Below, piece after piece: positions 1-8,541 of a DNA stretch of 24,954 nucleotides. The notes beneath the pieces were generated by a model. That model was not told the DNA's origin, ran no database searches, and saw only the letters and a program-made list of their open reading frames with translations. Positions within the stretch are counted from its first letter, which is position 1. Each line of letters begins with the position of its first letter. The stretch comes from DASYVD01 sp036000545 (GTDB lineage: Bacteria > Actinomycetota > UBA4738 > CALAEC01): the NCBI GenBank assembly GCA_036000545.1, contig DASYVD010000138.1, forward strand, positions 1-24,954, given 5' to 3'. A program made the translations under genes and the position numbers.

Positions 1-1137
1 CAGTTGGAAGAGGAACTCGCCGAGCGCAAGCGGGCCGAAGAAGAGATCGCGAGGAGTGAGGCTCGCAAGAGCGCCATCCTCGAGTCGGCCATGGACTGCG
101 TGATCACCATGGATCACGAGGGGATCGTCGTGGAGTTCAACCCGGCGGCCGAGGAAACATTCGGGTACTTACGCGATGACGCCGTCGGCAAATCGTTGGC
201 CGACCTCATCATCCCGCCGTCCCTGCGCCAGGCGCACCGGGAAGGGATGGCTCGCTATCTCGAGACCGGAGAGGGCCCGGTCCTCGGGAAGCGCCTGGAG
301 CTCACAGGGATGCGCGCGGACGGGACAGAGTTCCCCGTGGAGCTCGCTATCACCCGTGTGGATGTGCCCGGCCCTCCCCTCTTCACGGGCTACCTCCGCG
401 ACATCACCCAACGCAAGCGAGCCGACCAAGAACTGAGGCAGGCGGTCGAGACGCTCCGCCGGAGCGACGAGCAGCGGCAGCAGCTCCTCTCCCGCCTGGT
501 GAACGCGCAGGAAGAGGAACGGAGCCGGATCGCCGGCGACATCCACGACGACACCATCCAGGTGATGACCGCGGTGGGCATCCGGTTGGACCTGCTCCGA
601 CGAGCGACCGAGGACCCCAAGCAGCTGGCGCTCGTGGACCAGCTGGACGAGACGGTCACCCTTACGGTGGCGCGGCTGCGGAACCTCCTGTTCGAGCTCC
701 GGCCTCCCGCCCTCGACCGCGAAGGGCTCGCCGCGGCCCTTCGCACGCTTCTGGAGCAGTACCAAGACAAGCAGGGCCCCGAGTACACCCTGCAGAACCG
801 GCTCGCTCAGGAGCCTCCGACCGAGACACGGGTGATCTTGTACCGGATCGCTCACGAGACCCTGAGCAACGTTCGGAAGCACGCCCGGGCCTCGAGGGTG
901 AACGTAGTCCTGGACAACCGGGACGGTGGGTTCCTGACCCGGGTCACGGATGACGGCGTCGGTTTCTCCCTCGAGGAAGGCGACCGGTATCGCCCCGGCC
1001 ACCTCGGGCTGGTCTCGCTCAAGGAGCGGGCCGAGATGGCCGGGGGCTGGTGCCACATCCAAAGCGCACCGGGCGCCGGGACCACCGTCGAGGTCTGGGT
1101 GCCTGCATCGGCCCAGCAGGAGGAGGTGGCTTCCTGA
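1..1137 (+). CDS. PAS-domain sensor histidine kinase, NarX/DegS type (5' partial)
   Basis: This is a cytoplasmic-looking sensor kinase expected to autophosphorylate on His and pass phosphate to the receiver-EAL protein encoded directly downstream. The reading frame is open at the first base of the window (a Gln codon comes before the first possible TTG at 4), so the gene probably starts upstream. Visible order, numbering from the TTG at 4: a coiled-coil stretch (1-25), a PAS domain (about 25-140, ending in the usual D-I-T-x-R-K-R), a HisKA_3 dimerisation helix with the H-box D-I-H-D-D (His181), and an HATPase_c domain with an N-box (HETLSNVRKHA), G1 (DDGVGF) and G2 (GHLGL) near residues 285-345. 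No transmembrane segment is visible in the part present. The stop codon overlaps the likely start of the next gene by 4 nt. A close paralogue lies at 2556-3728. The signal sensed by the PAS domain cannot be read from sequence. Confidence 0.92.
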   Translation, partial: QLEEELAERKRAEEEIARSEARKSAILESAMDCVITMDHEGIVVEFNPAAEETFGYLRDDAVGKSLADLIIPPSLRQAHREGMARYLETGEGPVLGKRLELTGMRADGTEFPVELAITRVDVPGPPLFTGYLRDITQRKRADQELRQAVETLRRSDEQRQQLLSRLVNAQEEERSRIAGDIHDDTIQVMTAVGIRLDLLRRATEDPKQLALVDQLDETVTLTVARLRNLLFELRPPALDREGLAAALRTLLEQYQDKQGPEYTLQNRLAQEPPTETRVILYRIAHETLSNVRKHARASRVNVVLDNRDGGFLTRVTDDGVGFSLEEGDRYRPGHLGLVSLKERAEMAGGWCHIQSAPGAGTTVEVWVPASAQQEEVAS

Positions 1138-2354
1138 GCCGGATCCGGGTGCTCATCGCGGACGACGACCCCGTGCTGCGGGACGCCATGGCCGCGCTCA
1201 TCCAGGCCGAGGGATCTATGGAGCTTGTCGGGGTGGCAACGGACGCCCTCCAGGTCGTCGAGCTCGCAGGCACATTGACTCCCGACGTTGCGGTCATCGA
1301 CGTGCGGATGCCCGAGGGGGGAGGGGCCGCGGCCGCTCGGGGGATCCGCCAGATCTCTCCCTCGACCCGGATCGTCGCCCTTTCGGCCTATGAGGACCGA
1401 ACGACCGTGCTCGAGATGCTGAGGGCAGGCGCCGTCGGCTATGTGGTCAAGGGGACCAGTCCCCGTGAGATCGTCGAGGCGATCAACCGCTCCTTCCTGG
1501 GACAGAGCACGCTCTCCGCGGAGATCACCACGGACGTCGTAGACGAGCTGGCGAGCCAGCTCGTCAGAGAGTCGAAAGAGGCCGAGCGGCAGGCCGAGCG
1601 GGCAGCGCGGATCCGCCGAGTCCTGGCCGGAGAGGGACTGACGATGGTGTTCCAGCCCATCGCCAGCCTGACGGATGGCCGCATCACCGGCATGGAAGCG
1701 CTTGCTCGCTTCAAACTGGAACCCGAGCAGGGCCCGGACCGGTGGTTCGCCGACGCCGCCGAGGTGGGCCTGGCCATCGATCTGGAGCTGGCCGCAGCCC
1801 GGGAGGCGCTGGAGCACTTCGATCACTTCCCGGAGGGCGCCTACGTCTCGCTAAACCTCTCCCCAGAGAGTGTGACCTCCTCGAGGTTCTACGACATCTT
1901 TTCCAGCACTCCCGTCGAGAGGGTGGTCGTGGAGATCACCGAGCACGCTCCCGTCGAGGACTACGCCGTGTTGGCGAACGCACTCGGCGAGTTCCGGGAA
2001 AGGGGAGGCCGCCTCGCCGTCGACGATGCAGGAGCCGGGTTCGCAAGCCTCCGGCACATCCTCCGGCTCGCCCCCGACATCATCAAGCTGGACGTGACAC
2101 TGACCCGAGGCATCGACGTCGACGAGGCCTCCCAGGCCATGGCCGGTGCCCTGGCAACGTTCGCATCGAAGACGCACGCCACCATCGTGGCTGAAGGAAT
2201 CGAGACTGCGGACGAGCTCAACGCCCTGCGCCACCTGGGCATCTTTCACGGGCAGGGCTATCTGCTGGCCCGGCCCGGACCGGTCCCCCTGAGCAGCCCC
2301 TTCATCCACACCCTGAGTGCCTCCTCGAATGCCGAAGCCGCAGCGACGGGATGA
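1134..2354 (+). CDS. Receiver-EAL response regulator, predicted c-di-GMP phosphodiesterase
   Basis: Two-domain response regulator of 406 residues. The N-terminal receiver (1-125) has the acidic pocket D10-D11-D12, phospho-acceptor D56 (DVAVIDVRMP) and the conserved Lys in GYVVKG. A charged coiled-coil linker (about 140-165) follows. The EAL domain (about 170-395) retains what c-di-GMP hydrolysis is known to need: E188-A-L, N in LNLSPE, E in EITE, DD in DDAGAGF, K in IIKLD, E in AEGIET and Q in GQGYL. The receiver resembles the NarL family, but the usual LuxR HTH is replaced by EAL. Start choice: an in-frame CTG at 1134 lies 7 nt after AGGAGG (1121-1126) and overlaps the kinase stop as CTGA; the paralogue starts with ATG at the matching place. 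The next standard start, GTG at 1149, would cut into the first beta strand. The in-frame ATG at 1050 would add 28 residues inside the kinase gene and is less likely. Confidence 0.9.
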   Translation: MSRIRVLIADDDPVLRDAMAALIQAEGSMELVGVATDALQVVELAGTLTPDVAVIDVRMPEGGGAAAARGIRQISPSTRIVALSAYEDRTTVLEMLRAGAVGYVVKGTSPREIVEAINRSFLGQSTLSAEITTDVVDELASQLVRESKEAERQAERAARIRRVLAGEGLTMVFQPIASLTDGRITGMEALARFKLEPEQGPDRWFADAAEVGLAIDLELAAAREALEHFDHFPEGAYVSLNLSPESVTSSRFYDIFSSTPVERVVVEITEHAPVEDYAVLANALGEFRERGGRLAVDDAGAGFASLRHILRLAPDIIKLDVTLTRGIDVDEASQAMAGALATFASKTHATIVAEGIETADELNALRHLGIFHGQGYLLARPGPVPLSSPFIHTLSASSNAEAAATG

Positions 2355-2555
2355 ACGGACATCGGGCGAGGGGCCTTCCGGCCGTCCCCCATTCGGAGGA
2401 CAGCTTGCTTCGCCCGAAAACGGCCTCCCACCGGGGGATCTCTCCCAACCCAAACCAAGGAATTCTGGGCTCCAGCGGCGAATGAAAGCAGCGGAGGCAG
2501 ACTCAACCGGCATCCGCCCAGTTCCGAATCATCCCTAAGAGGAGGAAGTCCGAGG
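2355..2555 (+). other. Intergenic spacer between the two kinase/EAL modules
   Basis: About 200 bp with no convincing gene. A GGAGGAAG-type ribosome binding site near 2540-2547 serves the downstream GTG start. No riboswitch or terminator could be identified with confidence; GC-rich segments around 2370-2440 can form local hairpins, but none has a T-tract. Confidence 0.4.
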
Positions 2556-3728
2556 GTGAACCGGGGATCACCGGGGGGCGAGGAACCCGAGCGCCGGGGT
2601 GGCCGGCGACCCTCGTACATCGACCTGGCGGGCGAGACGCCCCGCCGGCTCGTCGACGAGTCCGAGGTCCGCGAGATCGAAGCTCGCAAGGCCGCCATGC
2701 TCGAATCCGCCATCGACGCCGTGGTGGCCATCGACGACCGTGGGGTGATCACTGAGTTCAATCCCACCGCGGAGCAAGTCTTCGGCTACTCGCGCTCGGA
2801 GGTCATCGGGCGACCGATGGTCGACCTCATCGTTCCACCGTCGTTGCGAGATCGGCACCGCCGCGCATTCGCTCGCTACCTGGAAACACAGGAGAGCACC
2901 ATCCTGGGGCGACCCATCGAGATCACCGCGATGCGTGCCGACGGTACGGAATTCCCTGTAGAGCTGGCCATCGCCCGAATCGACCTCCCCGGTCCTCCCT
3001 CGTTCACCGCCTACATCCGTGACATCGTCAACCGAAAGCGTCGGGAGCGAGCCCTTCAGGAGAGCATGGACCGGCGACGCCACCTCGAAGCGCTCTTGGT
3101 CAATGCTCAGGAGCACGAACGCAAACGCATCGCGTGGGATCTCCACGACGACTCGATCCAGGTGATGACGGCGGTGGCGCTCCGCCTCAAGGCGTTCCGC
3201 AGGAGGGTGGCCCAGGACCCAGACCTCGCGGGCCACCTGGAGGAGCTCGAGGAAGTGGTCGGTCAGGCGATCGGGCGCCTCCGATCTCTGCTGTTCGAGC
3301 TTCGCCCGGTCACCCTGGACCGCGAGGGTCTGGCAGCTGCCGTGCGGCAGTACCTCGAGATGTTGGAGCGTGAAGGGATCTCCACCTCACTGGAGACCCG
3401 GATGAGCGCCGAGCCGCCGCCGGAGACGAGGGCCCTCCTCTACCGCCTCGCCCAGGAGGCGCTGACGAACGTCCGGAAGCATGCCCGCGCCGACAGGGTC
3501 GAGGTACGGCTCGAAGAACGCGGAGACGGGATCGCCCTTCGGGTCGTCGACAATGGAACGGGGTTCTCGCCGGACCGCCAACCGGCCCGTCCAGGGCATC
3601 TCGGCCTGGTAGCCATGCGGGAGCGGGCCGAGGTGTTCGGGGGCTGGTGCCACGTCGAGAGCGCTCCGGGAGCGGGCACGACGGTCGATCTGTGGATCCC
3701 CGCGATGCTTACCCTGACGGGTTCCTGA
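2556..3728 (+). CDS. PAS-domain sensor histidine kinase, NarX/DegS type (second copy)
   Basis: This 390-residue kinase is a clear paralogue of the one at 1-1137; the two share long identical stretches in PAS, H-box and ATPase domains. Order: a Pro/Arg/Gly-rich N-terminus (1-40), PAS domain (about 44-160), HisKA_3 helix with D-L-H-D-D (His197), and HATPase_c with N-box (QEALTNVRKHA), G1 (DNGTGF) and G2 (GHLGL). No membrane segment is seen, so it is likely cytosolic. The GTG start at 2556 is supported by a purine-rich site at 2537-2547 and by the N-terminus being complete, unlike copy 1. The receiver-EAL gene follows after 103 nt rather than overlapping, so the coupling differs from module 1. 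Predicted role: phosphorylate the downstream EAL protein in response to an unknown PAS-sensed signal. Confidence 0.93.
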   Translation: MNRGSPGGEEPERRGGRRPSYIDLAGETPRRLVDESEVREIEARKAAMLESAIDAVVAIDDRGVITEFNPTAEQVFGYSRSEVIGRPMVDLIVPPSLRDRHRRAFARYLETQESTILGRPIEITAMRADGTEFPVELAIARIDLPGPPSFTAYIRDIVNRKRRERALQESMDRRRHLEALLVNAQEHERKRIAWDLHDDSIQVMTAVALRLKAFRRRVAQDPDLAGHLEELEEVVGQAIGRLRSLLFELRPVTLDREGLAAAVRQYLEMLEREGISTSLETRMSAEPPPETRALLYRLAQEALTNVRKHARADRVEVRLEERGDGIALRVVDNGTGFSPDRQPARPGHLGLVAMRERAEVFGGWCHVESAPGAGTTVDLWIPAMLTLTGS

Positions 3729-3831
3729 GAGATCGAAATGGCTCTTTCTTCCCTGTTCCCACGCTACGCTCTCCCGGTCAAGCGAAGCGAGGAGGAGGCT
3801 CGGCGTGGACCCGTGGCTCGGGGGTGACCGG

Positions 3832-5013
3832 ATGACAGGGAAGATCCGCATCCTGATCGCGGACGACGAGCCCTCGGTCAGAGAGGCGCTCGCCGACCTC
3901 ATCGCCACGGAGCCCTCGCTCGAGCTGGTGGGGATGGCGGAGGACGCGGGGCAGGCCGGGGAACTCGCCGTGTCCCACCGCCCTGACGTCGCCATCGTCG
4001 ACGTGAAGATGCCTGGGGGTGGCGGACCTCGGGCTACGCGCGATATCCGCCGAGCCTCCCCCCGAACCAAGGTCATCGCGCTCTCCGCGTACGGGGACCG
4101 AGGCACCGTCCTCGAAATGCTTCGGGCCGGGGCCTCCGCCTACCTGGTCAAGGGGAGCCCCGCGGACGAGATCCTGGTGGCCATCCAGCGAGCAGCGGCG
4201 GGCCAGGGCGCGTTGTCCGCCGAGATCACCGGAGAAGTCATCGACGAGCTGGCCGGTCAGCTCGAGCGGCAGGAGCAGGCGGCAGAGGCCCAGCGTCGGC
4301 AGGTGCAACGCATCCGGGAGATCCTTCAGGATGGCGGCCCGGCCGTGGTGTTCCAGTCGATCTTCGATCTCACCAACGACGACGTGGTCGGCCGGGAGGC
4401 GCTGGCTCGATTCCCCGGTCATCCGGCGCGGACCCCTGACCTGTGGTTCGCCGATGCCGCGGCCGTCGGGCTGCGCGTGGAGCTCGAGATCGCCGCGGTC
4501 CGAGTGGCGGTGGCCAACGCCGAAATCATCGAAGGAACGTTCCTCGCCCTCAACGTCTCGCCGGAGGCCCTGAGCAGCGTTCGGTTCCTCCGCCTGCTCC
4601 CCGAGCTTCCCAGCGAACGGGTCGTGCTGGAGGTGACCGAACACGCTCCGGTGGAGGACTATGAGTCACTGGCCCGGTCCCTGGCCCAGCTTCGGGCCGA
4701 GGGCATCCGAGTGGCCATCGACGACGCGGGGGCCGGATTCGCCAGCCTCCGCCACATCCTTCGGTTGGCCCCCGACTTCATCAAGCTGGACATCAGCCTG
4801 ACCCGAGGCATCGACGGCGACCAGGCCCGCCGGGCATTGGCCTCCGCGCTCATCTCGTTTGCCTCCGAGATCGGGGCGACCATCATCGCCGAGGGCATCG
4901 AGAGCGGGGCCGAGGTGGAGGCCCTCCGAGCGCTCGGCGTCGTGTACGGGCAGGGCTTCCACCTGGCCTGGCCCGAGCCGATGCCACAGCCCCGCCGCCG
5001 GCACCAAGCCTGA
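3832..5013 (+). CDS. Receiver-EAL response regulator (second copy)
   Basis: Protein of 393 residues, paralogous to 1134-2354 along its whole length. Receiver: D11-D12, phospho-acceptor D57 (DVAIVDVKMP), Lys in AYLVKG. A Gln/Glu/Arg-rich coiled-coil linker (about 140-165) follows. EAL domain: R-E-A-L, N in LNVSPE, E in EVTE, DDAGAGF, IKLD, AEGIES and GQGF are present, so it looks catalytically competent for c-di-GMP hydrolysis. The ATG at 3832 is preferred to the in-frame GTG at 3805 because it is preceded by GGGGGTGA with good spacing and aligns with the paralogue's start. The gene ends two bases before the tandem repeat block. No GGDEF partner is encoded in the window. Confidence 0.9.
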   Translation: MTGKIRILIADDEPSVREALADLIATEPSLELVGMAEDAGQAGELAVSHRPDVAIVDVKMPGGGGPRATRDIRRASPRTKVIALSAYGDRGTVLEMLRAGASAYLVKGSPADEILVAIQRAAAGQGALSAEITGEVIDELAGQLERQEQAAEAQRRQVQRIREILQDGGPAVVFQSIFDLTNDDVVGREALARFPGHPARTPDLWFADAAAVGLRVELEIAAVRVAVANAEIIEGTFLALNVSPEALSSVRFLRLLPELPSERVVLEVTEHAPVEDYESLARSLAQLRAEGIRVAIDDAGAGFASLRHILRLAPDFIKLDISLTRGIDGDQARRALASALISFASEIGATIIAEGIESGAEVEALRALGVVYGQGFHLAWPEPMPQPRRRHQA

Positions 5014-5014
5014 T

Positions 5015-5248
5015 CCGGTGGCGGGGGGTCCGCTCGCTGGCGCGGTCTGACGCCTTCACACCCGGGGCGAGCTACCCTCCTGCAATCCCCGTCCGGTGGC
5101 GGGGGGTCCGCTCGCTGGTGCGGTCTGACGCCTTCACACCCGGGGCGAGCTACCCCCCCGAAACCCCCGTCCGGTGGCGGGGGGTCCGCTCGCTCGCGCG
5201 GTCTGACGCCTTCACACCCGGGGCGAGCTACCCCCCCGCAACCCCCCG
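5015..5248 (+). repeat. Three tandem copies of a 78-bp repeat with palindromic arms
   Basis: Copies begin at 5015, 5093 and 5171 with an exact 78-bp period and differ at only a few positions each. Within each unit the arm GGGGGGTCCGCTCGC and the arm GCGAGCTACCCYCC face each other about 28 bp apart. They can form an outer G6/C6 stem and an inner GCTCGC/GCGAGC stem separated by a small internal loop. The block fills the gap between the EAL gene and selA and ends 17 bp before the selA ATG. A fourth, inverted copy with a different centre lies at 21784-21843. There is no spacer variation of the CRISPR kind and no open reading frame of note. Confidence 0.95.
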
Positions 5249-5253
5249 CGCGG

Positions 5254-5259
5254 TACGCT
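5254..5259 (+). promoter_or_regulatory. Putative -10 element of a leaderless selA transcript
   Basis: TACGCT lies 6 nt before the selA ATG with no Shine-Dalgarno sequence in between, the arrangement expected for a leaderless mRNA. No good -35 hexamer is visible; the -35 position falls in the C-rich end of repeat copy 3. A similar TAGGCT plus 6 nt plus ATG arrangement precedes the GT4 gene. Confidence 0.4.
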
Positions 5260-5265
5260 GCGACC

Positions 5266-6618
5266 ATGCCCGACGTGCGGCGGCGTGTGCCGCCCGTCGA
5301 TGCGCTCCTGCGCTCTGCGCCCGGCCGGAGGGCGGCGGACCGGTTCGGCCGGGACGTGGTCAAGGGCGCCATCCGTGCCGTCGTCGAGGAGGTTCGGGCC
5401 GCCGCGGCGCGCGGCCGGGAGCCACCTGAAGAGGAGATCATCTTGGCCCGAGCGGTGAACCTGGCCGCGCGGATGGCCCTGGGCCTTTCCCCGGTGATCA
5501 ACGCCACCGGCGTGGTCCTCCACACGAACTTGGGGCGGGCGCCGCTCCCCGAGGAGGCTGCCAGAGCGGCATCCAGGGTCGCCCGATCCTATTCGGACCT
5601 GGAGGTCGATCGGGAGACCGGGAAGAGAGAGCGACGAACGAACCGCGCCGAGTTCCTTCTGACCGCGATCACCGGGGCGGAGGACGCCCTGGTCGTCAAC
5701 AACAACGCCGCAGCGCTCCTCCTCGCACTCGCCGCACTCTCCCGCCGGAAGGACGTCCTGGTTTCACGGGGAGAGTTGATCGAGATCGGCGGGGAGTTTC
5801 GGCTTCCCGAGATCATGTCGGCGTCGGGAGCTCGGTTGGTGGAGGTGGGGACCACCAACCGGACCCGGCTCGCCGACTACCGACGGGCCATGTCGGATCG
5901 GACCGGGATGATCCTCAAGGTTCACCCCAGCAACTACCGGGTGGTGGGGTTCGCAGAGTCTCCCAGCGCGGCGGACCTCTCCGGGCTTGCCGATCGAGCC
6001 GGGGTCCCACTCCTTCACGACATTGGGAGCGGCCTTCTCGGTTCGTCCCGGATGGTGCCGGCGGAGGAGCCCGCCGCCTCGGATGCGCTGGACACGGGCG
6101 CCGACCTGGTGTGCTTCTCCGGGGACAAGCTGCTCGGAGGTCCTCAGGCCGGCATCTTGCTCGGCCGGCGCGACCTGGTGGAACGACTGCGCCGGCACCC
6201 GATCGCCCGGGCCGTGCGGGTGGACAAGATGACCGTGGCCGCCCTCGAGGTGGTCCTGCGGATGCACGCGGATGGGAGGCGGGAGGAGCTCCCGGCCTGG
6301 CGCTCGTTGGTGGCCCCCATCGCGGCCGTTCGAGCGAGGGCTCAGGGGCTGGCCCGCGCCCTCGACGGCGCCACGGTGCGGCGGACGGAGTCGGTAGCGG
6401 GCGGGGGCTCGTTGCCTGGTTACGGCATCCCGTCGCACGCGGTGAGCCTTCCGGTCCCGCGGCCCGAGCGACTGGCCGCCCGCCTGCGCACGAGCAACCC
6501 TCCGGTGTTCTGTCGTGTCGAGGACGGCGCCCTCATATTCGATCTCCGTACGGTTGACCCTACTGAGGACGACAAGCTGTTGCGGGCCCTGAGATACGCC
6601 CTTTCCCAGGAGACCTGA
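5266..6618 (+). CDS. selA: L-seryl-tRNA(Sec) selenium transferase
   Basis: SelA is a PLP enzyme that converts Ser-tRNA(Sec) to Sec-tRNA(Sec) using selenophosphate. The 450-residue length is normal for the family. The N-terminal helical region (1-85) is followed by the characteristic NATGVVLHTNLGRAPL segment, the fold-type I core with the PLP-binding Lys288 in FSGDKLLGGPQAG, and the C-terminal domain ending with a conserved RVEDG...FDLRTV-like strand. The ATG at 5266 has no Shine-Dalgarno sequence and may be leaderless. selB follows after one base, so the two are co-transcribed, and the selenoprotein gene follows selB. SelD (selenophosphate synthetase) is not encoded in the window. Confidence 0.97.
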   Translation: MPDVRRRVPPVDALLRSAPGRRAADRFGRDVVKGAIRAVVEEVRAAAARGREPPEEEIILARAVNLAARMALGLSPVINATGVVLHTNLGRAPLPEEAARAASRVARSYSDLEVDRETGKRERRTNRAEFLLTAITGAEDALVVNNNAAALLLALAALSRRKDVLVSRGELIEIGGEFRLPEIMSASGARLVEVGTTNRTRLADYRRAMSDRTGMILKVHPSNYRVVGFAESPSAADLSGLADRAGVPLLHDIGSGLLGSSRMVPAEEPAASDALDTGADLVCFSGDKLLGGPQAGILLGRRDLVERLRRHPIARAVRVDKMTVAALEVVLRMHADGRREELPAWRSLVAPIAAVRARAQGLARALDGATVRRTESVAGGGSLPGYGIPSHAVSLPVPRPERLAARLRTSNPPVFCRVEDGALIFDLRTVDPTEDDKLLRALRYALSQET

Positions 6619-6619
6619 C

Positions 6620-8539
6620 ATGGCCGAGAGCCTGGCCGGGGAGCCCACGGCCCTCCCTCTCCAGGTGGTGGCCACGGCCGGCCACGTGGACCACGGGAAG
6701 TCCTCCCTGATCGTCCGACTCACCGGGATCGATCCGGACCGATGGGACGAGGAGAAGCGTCGGGGCCTCACCATCGACCTTGGATTCGCGTGGTGCTCGC
6801 TTCCCTCCGGGAGGGAGATTGGGTTCGTCGACGTGCCCGGGCACGAGCGGTTCGTCAGGAACATGCTCGCCGGGGTCGGTCCGGTACGGCTGGTGCTCTT
6901 CGTGGTCGCCGCCGACGAGGGCTGGAAACCCCAATCGGAGGAGCACCTGGCCATCGTGGACGTGCTGGGCGCGGCGGCCGGGGTTGTCGCCCTGACGAAG
7001 GCGGACCTCGTGGACGAAGACACGACCGCACGGCGCGCAGAAGACGTTCGGGGACGACTGAGGGGCACGGTCCTCGACGGAGCCCCCGTGGTGGTCTGCT
7101 CCTCCGCCACCGGCTTGGGGCTCGATGAGCTTCGCGCGTCCCTCGACGAGATGCTCACCGAGGCGCCGCCGCCGGAAGACCGGGATCGCCCGCGGATCCA
7201 CATCGACCGATCGTTCACCATCCGGGGGGCCGGGACGGTGGTCACGGGGACGCTCACCGGCGGCGCCCTGATGGTGGGGGACGAGGTCCGTCTCTATCCT
7301 TCCGGTCCGACCGCTCGTGTCCGATCGCTCCAGACCCACAAGCGGCCGGTCCGGGTTGCCCGGCCGGTCTCTCGCGTAGCCGCGAACCTCGCTGGAGTCC
7401 CCAAGCACGACGCCCAGAGGGGCGACGTCCTGGGCCGTGCGGGGCAGTGGCGCCCCACCTCGATGATCGAGGGCAGGGTGGTCCCGGTCCGCAGCCTCCA
7501 GCATCCCCTCACTCCCAGAGGCGCCTACAAGCTGTACATAGGAACCGCGGAACGGGATGCTCGGCTGCGCCTGTACGGGGTCACCGCGCTCAGGCCAGGG
7601 AGCGAGGCCTTCGCGCGGATCGCGCTGTCGCGTCCGGTCGTGGCGGAGGTGGGGGACCATTTCGTGCTCAGGGAAGCCGGCCGCCAGGAGACCGTGGCCG
7701 GTGGGATCGTGCTGGACGCCGACCCGCCGGCAAGGCCCGGGCCGGAGCCGGTTGTGCGGCTGGGCCGCCGCCTCGGAGCTCCTCGGGAGCGGCTGGCGCC
7801 TTTGGTGGTGGCGGAACGGGGAGCGGTGCGCGCTTCTGAACTGCCCGTGCTAGCCGGGATCGCGCCCTCAGAGCTCGAGGGCGCGGTTCGGGTGGGCCCC
7901 TGGTGGGTGGCCGAGGAGCGGCTGGTGGCCCTGAACGAAGCGGCCCGCGACATTCTGAGCGCCTACCACCGAGCCCATCCGCTCCGCCCGGGGATGGACG
8001 CCGGAGAGCTGCGGCGAGCCATCGTGGAACGCGGAGGGAGCCTGGTATCCGCCCTCGAGCAGGGACTAGCGGCGGCGTTACTGGGGCGACTGGAGGAGGA
8101 GACGGAGTTGGTGCGGGAGGGAACCGCCGTCCGGCTGGCCGTCCACAGCGTCTCGCTCGGCGAGCGGGAAGAGGAGGCCCGTCGCCTGGTGGAGGCGGTT
8201 GCTTCCGCCGAGCCCACGCCTCCCACCGTCAGGGAACTTCAGGAGCAGGGCTTCCCCCGGGAGCTCGTACAGGCGTGTGTAGTGACCGGGCGTCTGGCCC
8301 GAGTGTCCGACGATCTCATGGTCACACCGGGGTTCCTGGCCAGGGCCGAAGAGGTGGTGCGAACGGAGGGCGGGGGTCCTGCCGGGATCACGGTGAGCCG
8401 GTTCCGGGAAGCCTTGGGGACCACCAGGAAGTACGCCGTCCCCCTCCTCGAGCACTTCGACCGGTCCGGGCTCACCCGCCGCCAGGGCGACGTTCGACGC
8501 CTGATCGGTTCGGGGTCGGGAGATCGAACGGGAGGCTAA
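6620..8539 (+). CDS. selB: Selenocysteine-specific elongation factor
   Basis: SelB is the GTPase that carries Sec-tRNA(Sec) to the ribosome and binds the SECIS hairpin in mRNA. The 639-residue protein has G1 GHVDHGKS (21-28), the RGLTIDLGF switch segment, G3 DVPGHE and G4 TKAD near residues 129-132, then EF-Tu-like domains 2 and 3, and a long C-terminal region (about 390-639) with the winged-helix repeats that bind SECIS RNA, ending in the conserved FREALGTTRKYAVPLLEHFDRSGLTRR-type motif. It sits one base after selA and two bases before the GTG of the selenoprotein gene, whose ribosome binding site GGAGG (8531-8535) lies within the last codons of selB. This placement makes an operon selA-selB-selenoprotein very likely. 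Confidence 0.97.
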   Translation: MAESLAGEPTALPLQVVATAGHVDHGKSSLIVRLTGIDPDRWDEEKRRGLTIDLGFAWCSLPSGREIGFVDVPGHERFVRNMLAGVGPVRLVLFVVAADEGWKPQSEEHLAIVDVLGAAAGVVALTKADLVDEDTTARRAEDVRGRLRGTVLDGAPVVVCSSATGLGLDELRASLDEMLTEAPPPEDRDRPRIHIDRSFTIRGAGTVVTGTLTGGALMVGDEVRLYPSGPTARVRSLQTHKRPVRVARPVSRVAANLAGVPKHDAQRGDVLGRAGQWRPTSMIEGRVVPVRSLQHPLTPRGAYKLYIGTAERDARLRLYGVTALRPGSEAFARIALSRPVVAEVGDHFVLREAGRQETVAGGIVLDADPPARPGPEPVVRLGRRLGAPRERLAPLVVAERGAVRASELPVLAGIAPSELEGAVRVGPWWVAEERLVALNEAARDILSAYHRAHPLRPGMDAGELRRAIVERGGSLVSALEQGLAAALLGRLEEETELVREGTAVRLAVHSVSLGEREEEARRLVEAVASAEPTPPTVRELQEQGFPRELVQACVVTGRLARVSDDLMVTPGFLARAEEVVRTEGGGPAGITVSRFREALGTTRKYAVPLLEHFDRSGLTRRQGDVRRLIGSGSGDRTGG

Positions 8540-8541
8540 CT

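Noticed and set aside
2355..2555. c-di-GMP (GEMM) riboswitch between the EAL modules
   Set aside because: The context made it worth checking, but the conserved GEMM core elements are not present.
5015..5248. CRISPR array
   Set aside because: The units are contiguous 78-bp tandem repeats without variable spacers, and no cas genes are nearby.
5764..7257. Long minus-strand open frame across selA/selB
   Set aside because: It is antisense to two well-identified genes, has low-complexity Arg/Ser/Gly composition and no recognisable domain; a product of high GC.
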